From: Desulfofustis glycolicus DSM 9705
GTDB lineage: Bacteria; Desulfobacterota; Desulfobulbia; Desulfobulbales; Desulfocapsaceae
Assembly: GCF_900130015.1 (NCBI RefSeq)
Contig: NZ_FQXS01000010.1
Coordinates: 108,724-172,723, forward strand
Length of the DNA stretch: 64,000 bases
Direction of reading: 5' to 3'
The notes beneath the pieces are model-generated. The model saw nothing but the letters and a program-made list of their open reading frames with translations, had not been told where the DNA came from and searched no databases. This document shows, piece by piece, positions 10,801 through 19,116 of the stretch. Every line of letters starts with the position of its first letter. Within the stretch, counting starts at the first letter, position 1. A program made the translations under genes and the position numbers.

Positions 10801-11090
10801 TTGCGAAGCTGGATTTCAAATTCGGAGCCGTAGAGGCTGCGTTCCCGATTGGCCTTGGGGATGAAAAACTCTCGGCGTTCTTTTCTGAGTTTGTCGGTGA
10901 CTTCGTTAGGAACGAAGGTCGGTGCCGTGAAGATAAATTCCAACGACTCAATCTTTGCAAGCTCGGACTTTAAAGCTTCATAGGCATAGATCGAAAAGCA
11001 CGATGCCGCGATTTTCAGTTTAGCCTTGGGGTGGATGGAAGCCTTCAGATCGTCACCCAGTAAAGAATTGATGTTGTCGATGATCTTCAT
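7818..11090 (-). CDS. SNF2-type DEAD/DEAH helicase with PLD-like N-terminus
   Basis: About 1090 residues. The N-terminal 200 residues (AKLKIAASCFSIYAYEALK..., IQGPSLEAAYMPLHGFTAV) resemble the phospholipase-D-like region seen in this helicase family, but no clear HxKx4D pair is visible, so nuclease activity is doubtful. The motor core is complete: Walker A SVGLGKT, motif II DESHNFRN, SATPVNN, and C-terminal QNLQDCDYLVNYD with RIIQRFGRIDRIGS (motif VI). The ATG at 11090 with AGGA 9 nt upstream is preferred; an in-frame start at 11204 would overlap the preceding gene. It is the head of the defence operon and overlaps the DUF4391 gene. Related helicases occur in several anti-phage systems; the target is not known. 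Confidence 0.85.
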   Translation of the reverse strand: MKIIDNINSLLGDDLKASIHPKAKLKIAASCFSIYAYEALKSELAKIESLEFIFTAPTFVPNEVTDKLRKERREFFIPKANRERSLYGSEFEIQLRNKLTQRAIARECAEWMGRKARFRSNKTKSPMQQFACIQGPSLEAAYMPLHGFTAVDLGYQQGDAVSNIVNRVDETAFTSTYLQLFDQIWSDPTKLEDVTDAICDHITSVYKENSPERIYFLMLYNIFSDFLDDIDEDVLPNDRTGYQDTLVWNKLFNFQRDAAIGIINKLETYNGCILADSVGLGKTFTALAVVKYYELRNRSVLVLCPKKLADNWLNYNSNLTTNIFSRDRFNYDVLCHTDLSRTSGESFGIPLNRVNWGNYDLVVIDESHNFRNNDAVKDRETRYQKLMNQIVRQGVKTKVLMLSATPVNNRFNDLRNQLALAYEGDSENLSKKLRTGRSVEEIFRNAQTVFNQWSKLAPEDRTARAILDSLDFDFFELLDSVTIARSRKHIQTFYDTSAIGQFPERRKPLSFHSPLTGRTDVMSFNEIFEHLSLLKLAVYAPISYILPSRLKKYEDLYDTQVEGGKGKLKQADRERSLQALMTTNLLKRLESSVEAFRLTLKSLHDNHARTLSKINSFRVTGNAGSVSDWTDSLANLEAEEDDIPVPDDAEIGGKVKINLADMDLPSWEHDLKVDLEVINALLESMAKVTPEDDAKLQHLKSLILSKIENPINDGNRKVLVFTAFADTANYLYNNLAGTLLATQRLHTGKVTGKDTPKSTLRKNYDFQSLLTLFSPRAKEKAQVLPNEPAELDLLIGTDCISEGQNLQDCDYLVNYDIHWNPVRIIQRFGRIDRIGSINKTIQLVNYWPDISLDEYINLKERVENRMVIADVTATGDDNVLTAKSSEISYRKEQLRRLQEEVIELEDLKTGVSITDLGLNDFRMDLLNYVKTNGDLANVPNGMHAVVPARPTMGLHPGVIFALRNRNHAVNINQQNRLHPYYLIYISGDGQVIANHTEVKTLLDLVRSSCKGQPDPIQAVCRLFNQQTDEGRNMEACSDLLSTAIRSMIDVKEEKDLDSLFSGGRTTALVNTIAGLDDFELVAFLVVQEEG

Positions 11091-11121
11091 CTGCCATGTT
11101 CCTATCGTTTTCTGCAGCTGT

Positions 11122-11517
11122 TTAGACCGGATATATACCTTTGTTGTGTACGCTAAACAGTTCCGGCATACAAAGGTCGTACCGCTTAATTGCTCCGTTT
11201 TCAACCTCGAAGAGAATAACCGCTGTTATCTCTTCTGTATTGTTTTGGAAGAGCAGGGCACAATCTCTTCCCGGGTTTGGTGTCTCGAGGGCGCCCAAGC
11301 CGGCAATCACCTTTGATCGAGTTGCGATCACTGACTGTATTTTACCTACCAGGTATTCGCTGATTTTCTCTCGGCCAATCAGCTCTTCAAAAACATACTG
11401 TGACGCATAACAACAGTCTTTTGCTAACAGCTCCAGGAACTTTCGGCAGTCCAACCGATTCCAGGCCTGAGCGTAAGCGGTAGCCGCCTGGCTCTCTGTC
11501 AATGTGTTATTTTCCAT
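11122..11517 (-). CDS. NTF2/SnoaL-like small protein
   Basis: A 131-residue protein beginning MENNTLTESQAATAYAQAWNRLDCRKFLELLAKDC, which has the look of the NTF2/SnoaL cone fold (YAQAWNRLD...LL..DCCYAS opening helix, then strand-rich sequence). Proteins of this fold bind small ligands or act as small enzymes; no catalytic residues are recognisable here. An AGAGAAG ribosome binding site precedes the ATG. It sits between the satellite genes and the helicase, so it may be a passenger. Confidence 0.6.
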   Translation of the reverse strand: MENNTLTESQAATAYAQAWNRLDCRKFLELLAKDCCYASQYVFEELIGREKISEYLVGKIQSVIATRSKVIAGLGALETPNPGRDCALLFQNNTEEITAVILFEVENGAIKRYDLCMPELFSVHNKGIYPV

Positions 11518-11600
11518 TGGCTTCTCTTTAAATAAGAACCTGATGTTACAGTAACGCTGTTATTCAGCCACTCGGCTTTTGGCCGTTTGAATTAGCCTTG

Positions 11601-11927
11601 TTAATCGCGGTCTTCGACTTTCTTCAACAAATTGACGTTTGACACTATCTCCGCCCATAATGTTGGATTTCTACCTGCTAATTCGGTTAAAATCAATAAA
11701 AGGTCCTCCCTGTCTATTCCCAAGTGAACACGTGTTAGACCTCCTCCGGCAGACGAAATGTGAAACATGAATGAAAGCGGTTGGTGATGTGACCTTCCTA
11801 CTATTGCCGAACAATCTTTCGTTTCGAGATTGAGGTCTGTCGAAGTAGCCCCTCCCCTTGACGCTTCTGATTTATTTAGTTTTATCCATCCATCGATACG
11901 AGGGAAAAATTGAATATCCGTAATCAT
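11601..11927 (-). CDS. Hypothetical protein of the satellite region
   Basis: A 108-residue protein (MITDIQFFPRIDGWIKLNKSEASRGG...) with a strong AAGGAGAGG ribosome binding site. I recognise no domain. It has no signal peptide or membrane segment, and it follows the terminase small subunit gene by 12 bp on the same strand, so it is probably expressed with it. Confidence 0.6.
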   Translation of the reverse strand: MITDIQFFPRIDGWIKLNKSEASRGGATSTDLNLETKDCSAIVGRSHHQPLSFMFHISSAGGGLTRVHLGIDREDLLLILTELAGRNPTLWAEIVSNVNLLKKVEDRD

Positions 11928-11939
11928 ATTCCTCTCCTT

Positions 11940-12482
11940 CTAGTCAAAATTTGTTCTGGTTTTTGCTCCCGTGAAATCCTTAACTATAACAAACCTTGTT
12001 CTCTGCTCCTGGTCACTCTTGTTGTATAAACCAAAATGCTTCGCTAACGCATCAAGAGCTTTCAGTTTGTCGTTGAACCTGATTCGCTTTATATATTTTG
12101 TCCCTGGCCCCGACCCGTCTCCTTTAACCTCGAACACATCAATACTCGCAATCACCGAAGCCTCTTGAGCATCCAGCGTGGAGATATCACGAAGCGCGTT
12201 ATCCTCGTCAAAGAGCTTACGGGGGTCAAAAAAAGCGATCCGTGCACACTCGCGCAGAACCTTTTCGGATGAAACGTCTATTTCCGCCATCATTTTATCC
12301 CGCAACTCTTCAACAGTGGAGGTAACGTAGAGGTCCTTTAGCAGTTCGCTGGCCATTCTTTTTACGCTTTCCGGCTTCATCCTCGCTGTATTATAGGCAA
12401 ACCTATAAGCTTCCGAAGCATTACCGGTTTCGACATATTTATGAGCAAATTTCTCTTTTTTGATCGTCCGTCTTGAGCCCAT
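11940..12482 (-). CDS. Terminase small subunit-like protein
   Basis: A protein of about 180 residues starting MGSRRTIKKEKFAHKYVETGNASEAYRFAYNTARMKPESVKRMASELL. This matches the N-terminal DNA-binding domain of phage terminase small subunits (Terminase_2/TerS pattern: FAxxYxxxGNAxxAYxxAY..., then a helix with 'A..LL'). The C-terminal part ends in the usual KLKALDALAKHFGLYNK segment. TerS binds pac/cos DNA and directs packaging. A lone TerS beside a primase is a hallmark of phage-inducible satellites that redirect helper packaging. An ATG at 12494 is an equally possible start, since both have purine-rich sites upstream. No large terminase subunit is present in the window. Confidence 0.75.
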   Translation of the reverse strand: MGSRRTIKKEKFAHKYVETGNASEAYRFAYNTARMKPESVKRMASELLKDLYVTSTVEELRDKMMAEIDVSSEKVLRECARIAFFDPRKLFDEDNALRDISTLDAQEASVIASIDVFEVKGDGSGPGTKYIKRIRFNDKLKALDALAKHFGLYNKSDQEQRTRFVIVKDFTGAKTRTNFD

Positions 12483-12513
12483 GATTCCTCCCATCGCTTT
12501 ATTCCTGTATGAG

Positions 12514-12909
12514 TCATTTCGCATCGGGATATTGTCCTGCCAAAATCTGCCATTTTTTCCAACTGATAGGCTGATGAATCGGGCCGATATACCTTGCAAT
12601 AACCTCATAGGGAGCCTTCAGTTCAAGCAGCGTATCAAGGATCGACTGGCCGCCATCCCACCATTTGTATCTCTGTTTGCAGTCAAGGGGGATCCGCAAT
12701 AAGCCGCTTCCGTCGAAGTATGGTTGTTCTTTGCCACGACCATCTTCTCTTCTCAACAAAGCAAGAATGGCACCCTTGTGCTCCCTGATGACAGGTTTGA
12801 TGGTCGCAACCGCCGATTCCTTTCCCGCGATCCTGATTGTATCTGGTGGGGATAGTGATATAACCACACCCAATTGACGTACCCTCTCCATAATTGCTTC
12901 CGTAGTCAT
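12514..12909 (-). CDS. Small mobile-element protein with TubC-like N-terminal domain
   Basis: A 131-residue protein. Residues 1-55 (IMERVRQLGVVISLSPPDTIRI...IREHKGAILALLRR) fit the TubC_N docking-domain-like fold often found in small phage and conjugative-element proteins next to primases. The C-terminal half (WWDGGQSILDTLLELKAP...) has no match I can name. The ATG overlaps the primase stop by 4 bases (ATGA), so it is translated with the primase. Its role is unknown; a primase accessory factor is one possibility. Confidence 0.65.
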   Translation of the reverse strand: MTTEAIMERVRQLGVVISLSPPDTIRIAGKESAVATIKPVIREHKGAILALLRREDGRGKEQPYFDGSGLLRIPLDCKQRYKWWDGGQSILDTLLELKAPYEVIARYIGPIHQPISWKKWQILAGQYPDAK

Positions 12910-15755
12910 ATCTCTTCCTCAACATCTTCATCATCACCACAAGCAATCACGGTACATATATCCGTTCTCTCGCTCAGAAGTGTCGGAGTGGTATACACCT
13001 CCTGCATATTCTTCATTTTCAATGGCTTATGCGACATGGTATCCTGCATGCTTCCATGCACTTTTGTTATCCAAGGCATTTCGTCCTCGCGACGGAATCG
13101 AAGACCCAAAACCATCGTTCCTTTTTGTTTGCGCTCCTTCTTTACTTGAGCTCCATAGGAATGCGCCGCATCCAAAATCATGGAACTGAATCGCTGCGAG
13201 GACAGGGCTTCGCGTCCGGCCCTTCTGCACCATGTCAGGTAATTGGCATAGAGCCAAATTTCTGAATTGCGGTAAAAGGTTTCGCCATCCACTCCGCGAT
13301 ACTCCTGCTTCACTCCAACCTGTGTAGCTCCGTGGTCATCCGGCAGACAAGTTTCTAGCATCCACTCAAGAACAGGGTTGTTGTAGCAGGCGGCTTCGAG
13401 ATTCGCCTGGCGGGTTCTGGCCGGCATCTTGTTAAAAATTTCTTGCACTTGGGCATAGCTCAGAGCAAGAGCCCAGTTGATTATCCCCGGGGCTTCGGGG
13501 TGTAACAATCCCTCTTCCCCGCCGCGTGATTGCCAGGCTGCTCGTTCTTCAAGTGTCAGGCGTCGGGAAAACTCAACCGTGATTCGGCGTCGCTCAATGC
13601 CGCTGGTATAGTCCTTGGTTGCCAGCCGCTCGTTACTCATCATCAGGGTCTGCCCCCTATAGATAAACGAACTGTTTTGCTGCTTGTTTTTCCGCTCCAA
13701 CCGAAGGGGATCTTGGCCAGTCATAGACTTGAGGACCGACACCGACCCTCCATATTTGTCGCATTCTTCGATAGCCACCAAGCGTTTCCCAAAAATGTTT
13801 GACCCCTCAAAGCGATTGGTTTCCAATTGCTTTAACGTGGTTGTGGTGGCGTTGTGCTCGCCAACGAGAAAAAAGACCAAGCGGCCGAAAGTACTCTTGC
13901 CGGTTCCAGCAGGGCCGATGAGGTGTAAAAAAACTTGCAGTTCGGGCATACCTGTCAGAAGCGCATTGAGCCAGGCTCGGAGAAGCTGGATGGTCTCCTG
14001 GTCTCCGGAGACAGCGTGATCGAGCCAATTTAGAAAATTTGGGCAATGAGATTCGGGTAAATAATCAAAGGGGATTATCCAGGTCGTTGCCGTATCCGGA
14101 GTCAAGGGCAATAATTTTTTCGTGTCTCGATCGAGCAGACCGTTGTTGAAAGGAATGAGGTTACCGGGAAATTCCGGGAGCAGATTCTTGCCGTTTTTCT
14201 GAATGAGCGCAGCCACACCTGTCTGATACGAGTTGGTGAACCCGACGTCGCCGGTTCCAATATAGAGCAGCAGGGTAACCACCTGATCGAATTTCTCTGG
14301 CCGACATTCCTGCCAGTATCCTTCTTTGTAATGATACCAGCATGAACCTTCATTGCTGTATGCGAAGAAACCTTTTAAGGCTTCCGCGACGATCTGGGCG
14401 GCCAACGATTGAGGGGCGAGTTTGCGTTTACCCTCCTGCTCTTCCTTGACCAGAACATCATGAAAATGTTGTAGTTTCTCTTTTAATGCAATAGGGCATG
14501 TTGGATAGGTTACCGGAAATGAAGGAGATGCAGGCGATGCCTCATTTTTCTCGGCGTTCGAGAGGTAGAGCGCCATGTCCTTATCAAGTAGACCGAGGTT
14601 GACCTCGTTGTTACGCTTTTTTAACTCGCTTCTGACCCGAACAAACTCGGCTCTATCCTTTTTACTCAAATCAACAAGCAGTCTGAGATTCTCGGGTAAA
14701 TGCGGCGCACCATGATCAGCAACGACGCGCTCGAGCAAGAGGTTGACGTCATTTTCTCTTTGCGAGCCATCCACCTCCTCATGATGCAGAGATCGAGCAA
14801 TACATTGACTGACGCTATCCAGTCCATTTTGAACCGCCAGGTCATTGAAGTCATTCATGTCGGGTTGCCGGTTTGGGCCGAAATCCGGGACGGCCAGCTT
14901 TCCGGAAATCTCCTCTGACGCTTCTACTGCCCGGGGATTCGGCTCGTCGCGATCTTTTAACAGATCCGCCAGTAGAACAATTTCCGCGAGAGGGTACCTG
15001 TGCCGCATTTGTTGTGCTACGGAAAGGAGATTTTGGCATGACAGAGCCGCCACGGCTGGATACCCAGTCGCGGCAGTTGCTGATAGGCAGGTTGCCACCC
15101 CCTCACCGATGAGGATCGGTTTCTTGAAATCGGGACCCGCTGGAAGACGTTCTGTTGCCCAATAGCCGTCCTTTTTTCTACCTGATAGCAGGGCACTCTT
15201 ACGACCCTCCTGGTCGATTAACTCGACTGTGCTGATAATGTTATTTACCTTTACCGGGATTACCAAAATACCCCCCTCTGATAGCGGTTGATCGTTCGCC
15301 CTTGGGGTGTACCCGATGATGGTTTTTAGGGTTGTAAGGCTAATCTTTCGAATCGTGGTTACGGCTTTTACCCCTTTTTTTTCAAGATAAGGGTGCGAAT
15401 CCGTTGATGGACGAGATGCATGCCATATTCTGGACGCAATAGTCGCTGCCTGCTGCTGTTTGTGATTTTTTTCAGCAATTTTAGTGTTCGGTTGGGTTCT
15501 GTGGTTGTCAATAATGCATGAAGAAGAGGTTTGTTTTGATTGAGAGACAGGCCAGCAGCCCCGTTCTTTGATGGCAGCAATTACAGATTCTTGCGAACAT
15601 CCAGCGTGGCATTTAACGAGAATTCGTCCGTGTTCTCCTTCGTCAATACTGAGGCTGGGTGTGTTGTCATCGTGAGCCGGGCATAAGCATATATATCCTT
15701 TGTTGCCTGCAGAAGTTCCCCCTAATGCTTGAGCTATTTTGTCGATATCAGTCAT
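12906..15755 (-). CDS. P4-type primase-helicase (replication protein)
   Basis: A 949-residue multidomain replication protein. The zinc ribbon at the N-terminus (CLCPAHDDNTPS...CHAGCSQES, about 23-58) is the primase type. A TOPRIM-like region follows (PILIGEGVATCLSA... to EIVLLADLLKDRDEPN, about 195-275). The C-terminal superfamily 3 helicase has Walker A GPAGTGKS near 640, Walker B VAIEECDK near 680 and a D5-like region. This is the architecture of phage P4 alpha and of satellite pri-rep proteins, which prime and unwind DNA at the element's own origin. It lies in a cluster with HTH regulators and TerS. I did not identify an origin of iterated repeats. Confidence 0.9.
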   Translation of the reverse strand: MTDIDKIAQALGGTSAGNKGYICLCPAHDDNTPSLSIDEGEHGRILVKCHAGCSQESVIAAIKERGCWPVSQSKQTSSSCIIDNHRTQPNTKIAEKNHKQQQAATIASRIWHASRPSTDSHPYLEKKGVKAVTTIRKISLTTLKTIIGYTPRANDQPLSEGGILVIPVKVNNIISTVELIDQEGRKSALLSGRKKDGYWATERLPAGPDFKKPILIGEGVATCLSATAATGYPAVAALSCQNLLSVAQQMRHRYPLAEIVLLADLLKDRDEPNPRAVEASEEISGKLAVPDFGPNRQPDMNDFNDLAVQNGLDSVSQCIARSLHHEEVDGSQRENDVNLLLERVVADHGAPHLPENLRLLVDLSKKDRAEFVRVRSELKKRNNEVNLGLLDKDMALYLSNAEKNEASPASPSFPVTYPTCPIALKEKLQHFHDVLVKEEQEGKRKLAPQSLAAQIVAEALKGFFAYSNEGSCWYHYKEGYWQECRPEKFDQVVTLLLYIGTGDVGFTNSYQTGVAALIQKNGKNLLPEFPGNLIPFNNGLLDRDTKKLLPLTPDTATTWIIPFDYLPESHCPNFLNWLDHAVSGDQETIQLLRAWLNALLTGMPELQVFLHLIGPAGTGKSTFGRLVFFLVGEHNATTTTLKQLETNRFEGSNIFGKRLVAIEECDKYGGSVSVLKSMTGQDPLRLERKNKQQNSSFIYRGQTLMMSNERLATKDYTSGIERRRITVEFSRRLTLEERAAWQSRGGEEGLLHPEAPGIINWALALSYAQVQEIFNKMPARTRQANLEAACYNNPVLEWMLETCLPDDHGATQVGVKQEYRGVDGETFYRNSEIWLYANYLTWCRRAGREALSSQRFSSMILDAAHSYGAQVKKERKQKGTMVLGLRFRREDEMPWITKVHGSMQDTMSHKPLKMKNMQEVYTTPTLLSERTDICTVIACGDDEDVEEEI

Positions 15756-15963
15756 GCTTATATCCCCATTTGTTGATCAGGGATTTTATCCATGAGTCAG
15801 GTATTACTCCATAGGTCCCGATTTTGACTAGTGTGCGTTTTGCCAGTGCTCGCATATGTTGTCTGTTGGTAACAATGAGGTGACAATAGATGAAACTATT
15901 GGTTTTAAGTTTCGCAGTTGCACCGTATATGCGATTTATGGATTTATTTATGCTTTCAATCAT
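15748..15963 (-). CDS. Hypothetical satellite protein
   Basis: The preferred start at 15963 gives 71 residues (MIESINKSINRIYGATAKLKTNSF...). The frame is open to 16065, but that longer form overlaps the 3' end of the upstream HTH gene by 35 bases and begins with low-complexity sequence. The stop overlaps the primase start by 8 bases. It is basic and has no recognised domain. Confidence 0.45.
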   Translation of the reverse strand: MIESINKSINRIYGATAKLKTNSFIYCHLIVTNRQHMRALAKRTLVKIGTYGVIPDSWIKSLINKWGYKHD

Positions 15964-16030
15964 GGTTATCTCTTGATCTGAACAACAATAACCAACAGGA
16001 TGGTTGTCGTGTTTTGTAGATCTTTTACTA

Positions 16031-16306
16031 TCACCTTGGCCGAGTATGGTGTCGTGTGTATTCACGAACTAATTCTGGAATATACATCGTACGTCCTCCA
16101 ATTTTCGTAGGTGGAGGACCTTTTCCATTACTGTTCCAAACGGATAGAGTCTGAGGCTTTATTCCAAGATAAGTGGCGGTCTCTTCAATAGTCCAAAGCT
16201 TATCGTGATTGTTTGCAGAATTTCTGATTTCTTCAAGTATAACGCGCCGGAGAACATCCTCAATCTGGTCTAAAAGATGTTCTTTTTCTTCAAATAAATC
16301 GTCCAT
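16031..16306 (-). CDS. HTH_17/AlpA-like regulator
   Basis: A 91-residue protein. A short acidic N-terminal helix is followed by a MerR/excisionase-type helix-turn-helix (LWTIEETATYLGIKPQTLSVWNSNG, about 37-61) and a beta wing (GRTMYIPELVREYTR). AlpA and excisionases with this fold control integrase or satellite genes. It overlaps the preceding gene by 17 bases and is part of the satellite's early operon. Confidence 0.75.
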   Translation of the reverse strand: MDDLFEEKEHLLDQIEDVLRRVILEEIRNSANNHDKLWTIEETATYLGIKPQTLSVWNSNGKGPPPTKIGGRTMYIPELVREYTRHHTRPR

Positions 16307-16667
16307 TTCCGTCCCAATACAATATGTAACTCGCTATTCTTGTTACTTCGCCTTTTCGAGACACAACATCGATCATTCTGGTGTTGATCTTGTATCCCAT
16401 TTTTCTGAGTTCGAATATTACGGCTGCTGGTCGAGTAATTCCCTTATCAAGTGCATCGATGGTGGTCATCGGACCGTACGATAATAACTCTAGCACCATC
16501 ATCATCTGATTATCTTTTTTTCTACGATTTTTTTTATCGACGGCAGCTGTTTGGTCTATAGAAATCGTATGGCTTCCACTTTCTGTTTTTGGGTCGGCGT
16601 AGCTATAGACGGATCTGTCTTGACGATTAAAAAGTGTAACAAGTGTTTTTCTGATAAAATTTTTCAT
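16290..16667 (-). CDS. Winged-helix phage-type regulator
   Basis: A 125-residue protein with a disordered, charged N-terminus. The HTH_39-like winged helix spans about residues 53-118 (MMMVLELLSYGPMTTIDALDKG followed by ITRPAAVIFELRKMGY). GGAGGAAATTTCCG precedes the ATG, and the ATG overlaps the stop of the upstream HTH gene by 4 bases. Likely a DNA-binding regulator of the element. Confidence 0.65.
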   Translation of the reverse strand: MKNFIRKTLVTLFNRQDRSVYSYADPKTESGSHTISIDQTAAVDKKNRRKKDNQMMMVLELLSYGPMTTIDALDKGITRPAAVIFELRKMGYKINTRMIDVVSRKGEVTRIASYILYWDGNGRFI

Positions 16668-16882
16668 CGGAAATTTCCTCCTCGGTTGCCTAGCAATTCA
16701 TCCCTGCTAATTGTTGGTGTTGAAGCTTTAATCCTGTTGATTTCTTCGACAGGGATCAGAAGTGTGTTCCCTGCCTTAACGGCTTTGATTTTCCCTAGTC
16801 TTATTGCGGCTCGAATCCAATTCGGAGACCTGTCGAGCTGGTTGGCAGCACAGGCTTCCCGAACCGTAAAAAAAGGTTTCAT
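16664..16882 (-). CDS. Excisionase-like HTH protein
   Basis: Starting at the ATG at 16882 (GGGGAGGA 9 nt upstream), the protein has 72 residues. MKPFFTVREACAANQLDRSP is followed by a second helix WIRAAIRLGKIKAVKAG and a wing LLIPVEEINRI, a helix-turn-helix of the MerR/excisionase superfamily. It is the first gene of the minus-strand satellite operon and faces the divergent zinc-finger gene. It is a candidate directionality factor or operon regulator. Confidence 0.65.
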   Translation of the reverse strand: MKPFFTVREACAANQLDRSPNWIRAAIRLGKIKAVKAGNTLLIPVEEINRIKASTPTISRDELLGNRGGNFR

Positions 16883-17042
16883 CGTAGGTTCCTCCCCTCT
16901 TTGCTTGAGCAACGTAGTTGCGCGTGTTAATCGTTAAACACAAAATACCGACGATAAGACGCATGGTCAAGGCTAACTATTTGTAAACAAAGGGAAATAG
17001 ACTAACCCCATTTTGGAAATGGCGTTAGTCAAAGGAGGGATT
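16883..17042 (+). promoter_or_regulatory. Divergent control region with a 14-bp inverted repeat
   Basis: This gap separates the minus-strand satellite operon from the plus-strand zinc-finger gene. GACTAACcCCATTT at 17000-17013 and AAATGGcGTTAGTC at 17017-17030 form an inverted repeat with one mismatch around TGG. It ends exactly where the AAAGGAGGG ribosome binding site begins. A second, shorter dyad (GTTAATCGTTAAAC) lies near 16926. Both look like operators or an RNA hairpin controlling translation. Confidence 0.5.
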
Positions 17043-17645
17043 ATGGAAAATCGAGCCAAATATCAAAGGGAGTTGCTCGATAGAATTCTCGAGTTCGCTA
17101 ACGAGAAGGATGGGAGGAAACTACCAACGATGCTGTTGGATATTGCGCTAAAAAGAGGTCTGAAAGCTGGCATTCTATTTTCTCCAAATCGCAACATATT
17201 ACATTTATGGAAGTTATATGGAGACGACTCCGACGTACTTTTTGAGCATGCACGTGGAGCACAACTTGCAACTCGCCTGGCCCTAGAGTGTATTGTCGAG
17301 AAAATGCCAGTGAGTTTTCAGTCGCAGGGTGGCTCGATCAAGCAAGATAACCAAGGGTTTAGTATGTTGGTTCAGGACGAGGGGGATGAATTTGTGATAG
17401 TAAATGTTTTGAACCAACTTATGCTGAATCCATCAACTAAAGGGATAAGACAGTGTCCCGGATGCGGGTGCTTTTTTCTGATTAAGAAATCCTTTGACCA
17501 GAGAGCGTGCGGAAAAGTCTGTAAGCAGCGAATTTACCAGGCAGGTCTATCGAAAGAGAAGAAGAGGGCAAATAGGTTTAGGCGAGCTGAGTTATACAGA
17601 GAGAAAAAGAAATCGAGTATGATCTCTCGGAATGAACAGGAATAA
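17043..17645 (+). CDS. CGNR-like zinc-finger protein of unknown function
   Basis: A protein of about 200 residues starting MENRAKYQRELLDRILEFANEKDG, with AAAGGAGGG directly upstream. The first 140 residues have no recognised domain. Residues near 145-175 carry CPGCGCFF...ACGKVCKQR, a four-cysteine zinc-binding motif resembling the CGNR/ABATE C-terminal finger, followed by a very basic tail. A DNA-binding regulator is the simplest reading. It is the only plus-strand gene of the island and lies between the divergent control region and the tRNA. Confidence 0.55.
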   Translation: MENRAKYQRELLDRILEFANEKDGRKLPTMLLDIALKRGLKAGILFSPNRNILHLWKLYGDDSDVLFEHARGAQLATRLALECIVEKMPVSFQSQGGSIKQDNQGFSMLVQDEGDEFVIVNVLNQLMLNPSTKGIRQCPGCGCFFLIKKSFDQRACGKVCKQRIYQAGLSKEKKRANRFRRAELYREKKKSSMISRNEQE

Positions 17646-17672
17646 AGTTAGAACCGGCTTAGAACCGAAAAA

Positions 17673-17705
17673 GAAAAAGGCTTACAGGAATTCCTGTAAG
17701 CCTTT
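17673..17705 (-). terminator. Terminator of the tRNA-Ala gene
   Basis: A perfect 30-base palindrome, AAAGGCTTACAGGAA joined to its complement (17676-17705), lies just beyond the tRNA 3' end. On the minus strand it is followed by TTTTTCTTTTT, which fits a rho-independent terminator for the tRNA transcript. Confidence 0.75.
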
Positions 17706-17713
17706 GATATTGA

Positions 17714-17789
<76 letters not shown>

Positions 17790-17819
17790 ACTCCGGCTGT
17801 TGGTGCGATGGAGATGTGT

Positions 17820-17849
17820 CGTATACCAGGGATTCGTGGAGCTTGTCAA
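17820..17849 (-). promoter_or_regulatory. Promoter of tRNA-Ala
   Basis: On the minus strand TTGACA (17849-17844) and TATACG (17825-17820) are 18 bp apart, about 30 bp before the tRNA 5' end. Confidence 0.65.
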
Positions 17850-17903
17850 TAAAAAATCGGAACGGCGGGGGCTTTCCATTAGTCTTGCGTAGCGGCCGGC
17901 TAA

Positions 17904-19064
<1,161 letters not shown>

Positions 19065-19116
19065 GTCAGACGAGACACACCCTTTCCCGGGACGGCAAAG
19101 CAGGTGTCATTCTGCC

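Noticed and set aside
11091..11204. Extended N-terminus of the SNF2 helicase from 11204
   Set aside because: It would overlap the NTF2-like gene and has a weaker start context than the ATG at 11090 with AGGA upstream.
17646..17675. Direct repeat TTAGAACCG x2 beside the tRNA-Ala terminator as an attachment site
   Set aside because: Only 9 bp, both copies within 22 bp on the same side; an att site should repeat the tRNA 3' end at the far island boundary.
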